Part shown: one piece after another, positions 51,733-63,700 of the stretch | How positions within the stretch are numbered: position 1 is the stretch's first letter | How the letters are laid out: each line of letters opens with the position of its first letter | NCBI RefSeq assembly: GCF_000723165.1 | Contig: NZ_HG322949.1 | Coordinates: 5,579,995-5,643,994, forward strand | Direction of reading: 5' to 3' | Length of the DNA: 64,000 nt | Source: Janthinobacterium agaricidamnosum NBRC 102515 = DSM 9628 | GTDB taxonomy: Bacteria > Pseudomonadota > Gammaproteobacteria > Burkholderiales > Burkholderiaceae_D | Program-made: the position numbers and the translations under genes | The notes under the pieces: generated by a model | What the model saw: the letters and a program-made list of their open reading frames with translations, nothing else | The model's database searches: none | What the model was told of the DNA's origin: nothing

Positions 51733-54700
51733 TTAAATGTCATCGCTGGCCGACAATCCGGAAAGACCGGCGATGGCGGCATTGAGCGCGCGCGCCAGGC
51801 CGTCGATATGCGGCATTTGTATCATTGAGTGATGGTCGCCCGCCACTTGCACGATGGTCAGCGCTCCCGGCGCCAGCAGCCGGCGCCAGCCATCGGCCAG
51901 ATCGTTCATCCTGTGCCGCGCATCGGGCTTGTCGCCGGCCGCGAACAGATGCGGCCGCAACGCCGCCGGCCGAGCGGCATGGTCTATCCCTGCATGGCCG
52001 GTCGCGGCGGCGCCGGGCGGCGCCATGCCAGCCGGCGCTGCATACCCGCTGATCGCCGCGCTGGCGTCCAGCAAGCCGAGAAATTCGACCGCCTGCCCCG
52101 CCGCCAGCAACTGGACGCCCATTTCATACGCCAGCAAGCCGCCGAACGACCAGCCGGCGATGCGGTACGGCCCTTCAGGCTGCACCGCGCGCAGCATGCC
52201 GATCATATTGCGCGCCGCCGCCGCGAAGAAACCGTCCGGCGCGGCGTCGACCGGCAGCGCCGGCAAGCCATATACCGGTAGTCCGGCATCCAGCAACGGC
52301 GCCAGCATGTGCGCATACAACAGCAAGCCCATGCCGTCGTGCAACAGGAACAGCGGCCGCTGCGCATGTCCAGCGGCGGCCGGCCGCAGCAGCAGCGCCG
52401 ACCGTTCCGGCCCGGCGCCGGCATCGCTCCGCAAGGCGATCCGCGCAGCCAGGCCGGCGATGGTCGGCGCCTCGAACAGGTCGGCCAGCGCCAGCGGCAC
52501 GCCAAGTCTTGCGGCGCGGTCGACCAGGCGTATGGCCAGCAGCGAATGGCCGCCCAGCGCAAAGAAATTATCGTCGCGGCCGACCTGGCCGACGCCGATC
52601 AGTTCTTGCCACAGGCTGGCCAGCGCGCCCTCGACAGCGCCTTCGGGCGCAGCGTGATGCTGGCGCTGGTACGCTTGCTGCTGCGGCGCCGGCAGCGCCG
52701 CGCGGTCCAGCTTGCCGTTGACCGTCAGCGGCAGGGCCGGCAACGCCACATAGGCGGCCGGCACCATGTATTGCGGCAGCACCGCCTGCAAATGCAGGCG
52801 CAGTTGCGCCACCTCGGGCGCTGGATCGTGCGCCACCTCCGCCACGTAATACGCCACCAGTCGCTTGTCGCCCGGCGTATCTTCGCGCGCCACCACGGCG
52901 GCCTCGCGCACGCCGGGATACGAGGCCAGCCGGCTTTCTATTTCGCCCGCTTCGATACGGAAACCGCGCAGCTTGAGCTGGCCATCGGCGCGTCCGGCAA
53001 AATCGATGTCGCCCTGCGCCGTCCAGCGCCCCAGGTCGCCGCTGCGGTACATCCTGGCGGCGGGATCGGCGACAAATGGATCGCGCATGAAGCGTTCGGC
53101 CGTCAATTCGGGACGGTTCAGGTAGCCGCGCGCGATGCCGACGCCGCCGATATAAATCTCGCCGGTCGCGCCGATCGGCGCCGGTTCGCCGCCAGCATCC
53201 AGGATGTAGATGCGTTTATTGGCGACCGGCTTGCCGATCGGCGGTTCGCCCTGCCCGCCGGGGTCGATATCGTGCAGCGTCGCGCACACGGTGGCCTCGG
53301 TCGGTCCGTAACCGTTGATCAGGCGGCGCCCCTGGCTCCAGCGGCGCGCGATTTCGGGCGGCAGCCGGTCGCCCGACAGGATCAGCACGCGGATGGTTTC
53401 CAGCCGCGCTTGCGGCGCCAGCGCCGCCACCACCGTCGGCGGCAGGACCGCATGCGTGATGCGGTGCTGCGCGACAAATTGGACCAGCGCGTCGCCGGCC
53501 AGGATCTCGCGCTGTCCATGCAGGTACAGCGCGGCCCCGTTGCACAGCGCCATCACCACTTCGAAAATGCAGCCGTCGAAGCTGAACGACGCAAACTGCA
53601 GGATACGGCTGGCCGCATCGACTTCCAGCTGCGCCGCCTGCATCGCGCCCAGGTTGGCCAGGCCGCCATGCTCGACGGCGACGCCTTTCGGCGCGCCGCT
53701 GGAGCCCGACGTATAGATCACGTAGGCCAGGCTGGCGGGGCCGGCGCCGCATGCGCCGCGCCCCAGGTCATCTGGCGGCGCTGCCGCCCACAGCGGCGCA
53801 TCGGCGTCGAGCGCCAGCAGCGGCAGCGCCGGCGCGGCGTCGCCGGCCAGGCTGGCCAGCCGGCCGCGCAGCGCATCGTGCGTCAGCAGCAGTACCGGCG
53901 CGCTGTCGCCGAGCATATAGGCCAGCCGCTGGTCGGGATAGGCCGGGTCCAGCGGCACATAGGCCGCGCCCGCCTTCAGGATGGCGAGCAGGGCGATGAT
54001 CATGTCCGGGCCACGCTCGATACAGAGTGCGACGCGCTGGTCGGCCGCCAGTCCCAGCCGGCGCAAATAATGCGCCAGCCGGTTGGCCTGCGCATTCAGC
54101 GCGCGGTAACTGAGGCTGCCGTCTTGATGCACCAGCGCCGACGCGTCGGGCGCGCGCGCGGCTTGTTGCTCGAACAATTCATGCATGCAGAACTGGGCCG
54201 GGAACGGCGCCGCCGTCGCATTCCAGGCCTGCAGCAGCGCGCGTTCCTCCTCTCCCAGCATCGGCAAGCGCAGCACCGGCGTGGACGGCGCAAGCTCGCC
54301 GGCCATCGCTTCCAGCAGGCGCCGCAGATAGCCGGCGTGCCGTTCGATGGTCGTCGCGTCGAACAGCGCGCTCGCGTATTCCAGTTCGCCGACAATTTGT
54401 CCATCCGATTCCTGTAGCGCCAGCGTCAGGTCGAACTTGGCCATGCGCGTCGCCGGCGCCACCGGCTCGGCATGCAGGCCGGCCAGCGCCAGCGTTTCCT
54501 GGGCCCCGTTTTGCCACGCGAACATAACCTGGAACAAGGGACTATATCCGAGGCTGCGTTCGGGCCGCATCAATTCCACCACTTGCTCGAAGGGTAAATC
54601 CTGGTGCGCCTGACCGGCCAGCACGCTGGTTTTGGTACGCTGCAGCACATCCTCCAACGCAACCTCGCCGGATAGATCGATGCGCAGCGCCAGCGTGTTG

Positions 54701-57700
54701 ACGAAGAATCCGATCAAGTCTTGCACCTCGGCGCGCGGGCGATTCGCCACCGGCGTGCCGATCACCACCTCGGACTGGCCCGACAAACGGGCCAGCACAA
54801 CAGCCCAGCCAGCCAGCAGCGTCATATGCAGCGTGGTGCCGTGGCGTCGGCTCAACGCTTTTAATGCCGCCGTCAGGCGCGCATCGAATGCCAGCGCCAG
54901 CGTGGCGCCGGCATAATCCTGGCGCGCCGGACGCGGCCGGTTCAGCGGCAGCTCCAGCAGCACCGGCGCGCCGGCCAGCGTTTGCCGCCAATAGGCGGCC
55001 TGGCGCTGCAGCACGGGACCGGCCAGCCACTGGTGCTGCCACAGCGCATAATCGGCGTATTGGACCGGCAAGGCCGGCAAGGGGTCGTCCGCGCCGCGCG
55101 CAAAGGCGTGGTACAAGCTGGCCAGTTCATGCGCCAGCAGGCCGGCCGACCAGCCATCCGACACGATGTGGTGCATGGTGATCAGCAGCGTATGGTCTTG
55201 TTCCGACACGCGCAGCAGGCGCGCACGCAACAGCGGCCCGCGCGCCAGGTCGAACGGCAGCGCCGCTTCCTGTTCGACCTGGCGGCGCACTTCATGCTGC
55301 GCATCGGCCGCTCCGGCCAGGTCCATCTGCGGCAGATCGAAGTCATTCGCCAGCACGCGCTGCTGCGGCTTGCCATCGACCGCGGCAAACACCGTGCGCA
55401 GCGCCTCGTGGCGCGCCACGATCTGGCGCAGCGCGCGGGCCAGCGCTGGCTTATCGAGCGCGCCCACCAAGCGCCAGCCGGAAGGAACATGATACGCGTG
55501 GCCGGCGCCGTCGAGCTGGGCCAGGAACCACAGGCGCTGCTGGGCGAACGACAGCGGCAGCGCTTGCGTGGCCTCGCGCGGCAGCGCGACGACAGGCGGG
55601 GCCTGGTCCGTGCCGGCGCCCGCCAGCGCGGCGGCGAACGCCGACAATACCGGCTGGGCAAACAGGTCGGCCACCGTGACCTCCACCTGGCACGCCTTGC
55701 GCACGCGGGCCACCGCCTGGATCGCCAGCAACGAATGGCCGCCGAGCGCGAAAAAGTGGTCGTTGCGGCCGACTTGCGGGCGCTTGAGCAGCTTGGCCCA
55801 GATCTGCGCCACCGCCTGCTCCAGTTCCCCTTGTGGCGCGGCATACGTCTCCACCGCATATGCCGCGGCGGCGTCCGGCGCCGGCAGCGCCTTGCGGTCC
55901 AGCTTGCCGTTCGGTGTCAGCGGCAGGCGTTCCAGCCTGACATAGGCAGCCGGCACCATATAGTCCGGCAACAGTGCCTGCAGGTGAGCGCGCAACAGGT
56001 GCGCATCGGCCGCCGGCGCGCCGGCGCGCGGCGTGAAATACGCCTCCAGCCGCATGTCGCCGGATACTTCCTCGCGCGCCAGCACTGCGGCTTCGCGCAC
56101 ACCGGGATGTAGCAGTAGCTGCGCTTCGATCTCGCCCGGTTCGATACGGTAGCCACGCAGCTTGACCTGAGCATCGTTGCGTCCCAGAAATTCAATATTC
56201 CCGTCCGGCAGGTAACGCGCCAGGTCGCCGCTGCGGTACATGCGCGATCCGGCGGCGCCGAACGGATTGTCCAGGAAACGCTGGGCGTTCAATTCCGGAC
56301 GGTTCAGATAACCCCGCGCCACGCTGTCGCCGGCGATGTACAGTTCGCCTGCAACGCCGGGCGGCACCGGTTCGCCATACGCATCCAGCAGATAGATTTG
56401 CGTATTGGCGATCGGCTTGCCGATCGGGATGGCCAGGTTCGGCATCAGCGCCGGCACGCGATAGGTGCACACGCCCACCGTGGTTTCGGTCGGGCCATAG
56501 TGATTGATCAATACCGCTTGCGGGAACAATTGCCGCCACGCGTGGACAAGGTCGCGCGTCAGCGGCTCGCCGCCGGTGACGGTCACCAGGCGTCCCGCGG
56601 CGCTGCCTTTGCCCATGCCGATCAATGCCTTCAAATGGCTGGGGGTGAGTTTGACCAGGCGCCCGGGGTGCTGCTCCAGCTCTTGTCCAAGGCGCTCGAT
56701 TTCGCGCTCCCGCGCATCGAGCAAGGTCACGCAGCGCCCCGACAGCAGCGGCGGATAAAAGCTCGTATTGGTCAAATCGAAGCTGACCGCCGCGTGTACC
56801 GTGGCATCCAGTTCGGCATCGGGCAAAAAGCCGCGCGCGCCGCACAGATAATTCATCAGGTTGCGGTGCTCCACCATGACGCCCTTCGGCTGCCCGGTCG
56901 ATCCCGAGGTATAGATGATGTAGACCAGGTGCGCCGGCGTCACGCCGCTGACCGGCGGGCTGGCCGGATAATCGAGCAGCGCCGCGTCGTTCGGCTCCAG
57001 CTTCTGCAGCACGGCGACCCGCAAGCCTTGCGGCGGCTGCCGCCCGGCCAGCAGGATCGCGGCGCCGCTGTCATCGAGCATGAATTGCAGGCGCTCGACC
57101 GGATAAGTCGGCTCCAGCGGCAGATAGGCGCTGCCGGACTTGAGCACGGCCAGCAAGCCGACCACCGTGTCCATGCTACGCTCGGCCAGCAGCGCCACCG
57201 GCCGGTCCGGAGCGGCGCCGAGTTCGCGCAGGCGGTGCGCCAGCCGGTTGGTCCGCGTTTCCAGCTCGAGATAACTGAGGCGCTGATCACCTTGCGCCAA
57301 GGCCACCGCGTGCGGCGTGCGGGCGACCTGCTGTTCGAACAATTGGTGTACGCACAAGTGGCGCGGATAGTCCTGGTGCGTGGCGTTCCAGTCGTACAGC
57401 AGACGCTGCCGCTCGGCCGCATCGAGCAGCGCCAGGCTCGCCACCGGCCGGTCGGCGGCGTCGGCCGCCGTCATCGCTTCCAGCAAGCGCCGCAGGTAGC
57501 CCGCGTAGCGCTGCACGGTTGGCCGGTCGAACAGCGCGGTCGCATATTCCAGCTCGCCGGTGATGCGCCCGTCCGACTCTTGCAGCACCAGCGTCAAGTC
57601 GAACTTGACACGCCGCGCGCCGTCCTGCTTGCGCGGCCGCACTTCCAGGCCGGGCAGCGCCAGCGCCTGCTGCGGCGTATTCTGCCACACCAGCATCACC

Positions 57701-60700
57701 TGGAACAGCGCACTGTGGGCCAGGCTGCGCTCGGGCTTGAGTAATTCCACCACGTGTTCAAACGGAATATCCTGATGCCGCTGCGCCGCCAGCGTCTGGA
57801 GTTTGATGCGCTCCAGCCATTCACCGAGCCGGGGCGCGCCGGACAAGTCCAGCCGCAACGCCAGCGTATTGGCGAAAAATCCGATCAAGCCCTCGGTTTC
57901 CAGCTGTCCGCGGTTGGCCACCGAAGTGCCGGTGACGATGTCGTCCCGCCCCGACAGGCGCGCCAGCAGCGCGGCCCAGCCGGCCAGCAGCGTCATGTAC
58001 AGCGTGGCGCCGTGACGCCGGCTCAACGCCTTCAGCGCCGCTGTCAACGGCGCGTCCAATTCCAGCGCCAGCGACGCACCCTGATGATCCTGGCGTGCCG
58101 GCCTGGCCCGGTCGGCCGGCAGATCCAGCAGCGCCGGCGCCCCCGCCAGCGTTTGCCGCCAGTAATTACCCAGCCGCTCCAGCAATGCGCCGTCGAGCCA
58201 CTGGCGCTGCCATACCGCATAGTCGGCATATTGCAGCGGCAACGGCGGCAGCGGGTCCGCTTCGCCGCGCGCGAACGTGGCATATAAACGTCCCAGTTCA
58301 TCGGCCAGCACCGCCGCCGACCAGCCATCGGAAGCGATGTGGTGCATCGTGATCAGCAGCGTGTGAACCTGCTCGGCTTCGCGTATCAACTTGGCGCGTA
58401 TCAGCGGTCCGCGCTCCAGGTCGAATGGCAAGGCCGCCTCTGCGCCGGCCAGGCGCAGCGCTTCAGCCTGTATTTCACCCGGTATGTCAGCTTGAATAGC
58501 GCCGTCGCCGCACAAATCGACGACCTCCAGCGCAAAACCGCTGCCGCCGGCCGGCAGCACGCGCTGTTCGACTTCGCCGTCGCGCGCGACGAATACCGTG
58601 CGCAAGGTTTCATGCCGCTCGACGATGCGCGCCAGGGCCCGCGCCAGGGCCTGCCGGTCCAGCGCGCCCGACAATTCCAGATTGAACGGCAAGTGATATG
58701 CCTCGCTCGCGCCTTCGAGCTGCGCGACGAACCATAACCGCTGCTGCGCGAACGACAGCGGCAATGGCCGGTCGCGCGACGCCGCGACCATCGGCGGCAA
58801 CTGCGCCGACGCCGCATAATGCTGCAAGCGCCCGGCGATCGCGGCGACCGACGGGGCTTCGAACAGGTCGCCGATCGACAGCTCGACGCCCAGCGCCTTG
58901 CGGATGCGCGCCACCAGCCGCGCCGCCAGCAGCGAGTGGCCGCCCAGCTCAAAGAAATGGTCATCGAGCGACACCTGCTGCAAGCCCAGCACCTCGGCGA
59001 ACAGTGCCGTCAACAATTGTTCTTGCGGGGTGCGCGCCGCACGCCCCTTGCCGGCAACGAATTGCGGCGCCGGCAACGCCTTGCGGTCGAGTTTGCCATT
59101 CTGCATCAGCGGCAAGCGCTCCAGCAGCACGATGGCTGACGGCACCATATATTCGGGCAAGTCGGCGGCCAGCGCCTGGCGCAGCGCGGCCGAGTTGATG
59201 CGCAGCGGCGTATTGCCGAGCGCCGCCGGCCGCTGCAGCGGTTGCGTTGGCGGCTGGCGGAATACGCCCGACGGCACGCCGTCGCCGCCGGCCGCCGGCC
59301 ACAGCACCACTTCCAGCGTGCCGTCACCACCCCAGGTCACCGCGCAGCGGTAAGAAACGTCCTGTGCCAGTGCATGAAAATCGTCGACCAATGGAATGCC
59401 GCCCAAGTCCGCCTGGTGCAAGCCTGCTTGCAAGGCGCCGATATCGGCATCATCGGCGGACATCGCGCGCCAGGCCCGCAATTCCGGCTCCAGGACGGCA
59501 TGCGGCACGCCGGCCAGCCGCAGCGGGCCGGCCGGCATGCGGCCCAGATGCGCGCGCAACTGCGCCAGGTCCGCGATTTGCGTACCCCATTGCAGCACCG
59601 GCGCAGCGTCCAGCGCCACCGTCGCCAGCGGTCCCTTGCGCAATACCACGTCATAGCGGTAGCGGCTCAATTCATTGGCGTAGCCGCCCCGCTTGAGTTC
59701 GATCTCGGCCGTGGCCAGACCAGCAAGCCGCGCCAGCAGGCCGGCAAAAAATTCCGGCGCCAGTAACAATTCCTGCTCCGTTTCCAGCGCCCGCTCGATC
59801 TGCCATCGCACAGCGTCGCGTCCCGCGCCGCTCTCCGCCTTGTGCAACTGCACCGCATTGGCGAAACACGGCAGCAAATGCAGGTTGCGCACGTCGCCGA
59901 TGAACAGCGCGCCGCCCGGCGCCAGCCGCTCGAACGCCTGTCCGATGACGTGCAGCAGGTAAGCCACGCTGGGGAAATACTGGATCACCGAATTGATCAC
60001 GATGGTGTCGAAGAACCCCATCGGCACATCGTCCCACACGTGGGCCGGCAGCGCCATCAACTTGACCCGGCTGCGCCACTCACCCTGCTCGCGCAACTGG
60101 CGGTCCAGCGTGTCGATGGTGGCGCTGGAAAAATCGGTGGCCCAATACGCGTCGCAGTCGGGCGCCAGCGGCGCCAGCAGCAAGCCGCTGCCGACGCCGA
60201 TTTCCAGCACCCGGCGCGGCTGTAATTGGCGAATCCGTTGCACCGTCGCCTCGCGCCACGCGCGCATCTGCGCCAGCGCAATCGGCGCGCCGTCGTAACT
60301 GCTGGTCCAGCCGTCGAAATTCTGACCAAACACGGTGCCGTGCGTTTCGCGATAAAACGATTCATACACCTGCTGCCATTGCTCGACGTGTCCGATATCC
60401 CGGGCAATATCGTCATCCTGTCCGCCCGCCGCCGGCACCACATAGGCCACCAGCCGCTGCTCGCCAGGCTGGTCTTCGCGCACCAGCACCACCGCCTGCG
60501 CCACGCCGGACTGGCGTGCCAGCGCCGCCTCGATCTCGCCCGGCTCGATGCGAAAACCGCGGATCTTGACCTGCTGGTCGGCGCGGCCGAGAAACTCCGG
60601 CACGCCGTCCGCCCTCCAGCGCGCCAGGTCGCCGGTACGGTACATGCGCCCGCCCGGCGGACCGTACGGGCAAGCGGGAAAACGTTCAGCCGTCAATTCC

Positions 60701-63700
60701 GGCCGATTCAAGTAGCCGCGCGCCAGGCCGGCGCCGGCGATATACAATTCGCCGGCGACGCCGGCGGCAACCGGCTGCAGCGCCGCATCGAGCACATACA
60801 TGCGGATATTCCGGATCGGCCGCCCCATCGGCATAAAAGGCGCGTCCGAGACAAGGTTGTCGGTACACGTCCACGCCGTCACCTCGACCGCCGCTTCGGT
60901 CGGCCCGTACAGATTATGCAAGGCGATGCCGTAGATAGCGTGGAAACGCCGCACCAATTCCGTGCTCAGCGCCTCGCCGCTGCAAAATACCCGCCGTAGA
61001 CGGCTATCGGCTGCCGACAGCATATTGTCCTGCAAAAAGCTTTGCAGCATCGATGGCACAAAATGCACGCTGGTGATGCGCTCGCGCACAATCACCTCGG
61101 CCAGATAGGCCGAATCCCGGTGTCCGCCCGGCCTGGCCAGCACCAGCGTGGCGCCGCTGATCAGCGGCGCGAAAAATTCCGGCACCGACACGTCGAAACC
61201 GATCGGCGTTTTTTGTAAAAAGCGTTCGCTGGCGTCGATGCCGTATTCATCCACCATCCACAGCAGCCGGTTGATGATGGCGCTGCCCTCGACCACCACG
61301 CCTTTTGGCCGGCCGGTCGAGCCGGACGTGTACAGCACATAGGCCGGATGTTTGCCGGTCAGCGCAGTACTGCGCTGATGATCGAGCGGATTGCCGTCGG
61401 GCTGGCGCTCCAGCAGCGCGGCCATCTCCTCGCCGTCGAGCATGATCAGCGCGACGCTGCCGGCCAGCCTGTGCCGCACCGCCAGTTCCGGGCCGGTGAT
61501 AATCGCGCGTGGCGTGGCGTCCTCCAGCATAAAATGCAGGCGGCCGGTCGGATAATCAGGATCGAGCGGTAGATAAGCGGCGCCGGCTTTCAAAATCGCC
61601 AGCAGCGTCACCATCATGCCGATGGAACGCTCCAGGCACAGGGCGACGCACTGTTCCGGGCCGATGCCCAGGCCAATCAAATGATGGGCCAGCCGGTTGG
61701 CGCGCACATTGAGCTGGGCGTAACTGAGGCTGCTATCCTCGAACACCAGCGCAATCGCGTCCGGCGTGGCCGCCGCCTGCGCCTCGAACAGGGCCGCCAG
61801 CGTGGTATCCGGCACCGGGTGGGCGCTATCGTTCCATTCGACCAGGATGCGCTGCCGCTCTGCCGGCGTCAGTATCTCGATGGCGGCGATCTGTTCCTGC
61901 GGCGCCGCCGTCATCGCGGCCAGCACGGACAGCAGGCGCGCCCACAGCAGCTCGACGTCGGAACGGTCGAACAGGTCGCAGGCATACTCGATGACGCCAT
62001 CGATGCCGTCGGCGTTTTCAGTCAGGTTCAGCAGCAAGTCGAATTTGGCGGTATCGGTCTCCATCCACTGTGCACGGCCGCCAAGGCCGGCCAGCGTCGC
62101 ATCGGCCTGGGCATTGTTTTGCAGCGCCAGCGCGACCTGGAACAGCGGATGGTGGTTTTGCGCGCGCGTCGGATTGAGCATATCGACCAGGCGGTCGAAC
62201 GGCAAATCCTGATGCGCATACGCAGCCAGGCAACGCTCGCGCACCCGGACGATCAGCTCGCTGACCCGCGGATTGCCGGACAGGTCGGTGCGCAACACCA
62301 GCATGTTGACAAAAAATCCGACCAGGTCCTCCAGCGCGCTATCGCCGCGGCCGGCGATCGGACTGCCGATGGCGACATCGTCGCCGCCGCCCAGCTTGCC
62401 CAGCAACAGCGCAAAAGCCGCCTGCAACACCATGAACAGCGTCGCGTCATTGCTGCGTGCCAGGATATTCAGCTTGTCACGCAATGGGGCAGGAATATGG
62501 ACCGGCAAATTGTCGCCACGATAAGAAGAAACCGCCGGACGCGGACGCGAAGCCGGCATCGTGATGCATTCAGGCATGCCGGCCAGCGCCTGGCGCCAGT
62601 AATGGCCTTGGCGGCCGAACAAACTATGCGCATCGTCCTCATCGCCCAGCAACGTGCGCTGCCATTGCGCATAGTCGGCATATTGCACCGGCAGCGGCAT
62701 GAATGCCGGCGCCTGTCCGGCCAGGCGCGCCGCATACGCCTGCGCCAGGTCGCGCATCAGCGGCTTCAGCGACCAGCCATCCGAGGCGATGTGATGCGTC
62801 AGGATCAGCAGCACATGGCGTTCCGGCGCCAGCCGGAACAAGGTGGCGCGGATCGGAATCTGGCTGTCCGGCAACATAGGCGCAGCTATGCTTTGCCGCA
62901 ATTTTCGCTGCAACGTTGCTTCGCTTGCATCATGCACTTCGAGCGCCAGCCGCGCCCTGCTGTCATCGGCGGCTAAAATCAATTGATAGGGCATGTCGCC
63001 GTTATCGGGAAAGATTGTGCGCAGGCTTTCATGCCGGGCAATGATGTCGTTCAAGGCCAGCTCCAGCGCAACCATATTCAATGCGCCTTCGAGGCGCAGC
63101 GAAAAAGGCACGTGATAGGTGGCGCTCGGCCCTTCCAGGCGGTACAAAAACCACAGCCGCTGCTGCGCGAACGACAGCGGCAGCGGCCGGTCGCGCGGCG
63201 CCGCCGTCATCGCCGGCAACTGCGCGCCTGCGCCATAGTGCTGCAAGCGCGCGGCCACCGCGGCCACCGACGGCGCCTCGAACAAATCGCCGATCGACAG
63301 CGCGACGCCCAGCGCCTTGCGGATGCGCGCCACCAGCCGCGCCGCCAGCAGCGAATGGCCGCCCAGCTCGAAAAAATGGTCGTCGATCGATACCTGCGGC
63401 AAGCCCAGCACCTCGGCGAACAGCGTCGCCAGCAGCAGCTCCTGCGGATTGCGCGCCACACGCCCCTTGCCCGAAACAAATTGCGGCGCCGGTAAGGCCT
63501 TGCGGTCGAGCTTGCCATTCGGCATCAGCGGCAAACGCTCCAGCAATACAATCGACGAGGGCACCATATATTCCGGTAAATCGCCCGCCAGCGCCTGGCG
63601 CAGCCCGGCCGCGTTGACGCGCAGCGGCGTATTGCTGTGCGCCGCTGCGCGCCGCGTCCCTTGTCCCTGGCGGAACAATCCCGACGGCGCCGCATCGCCA

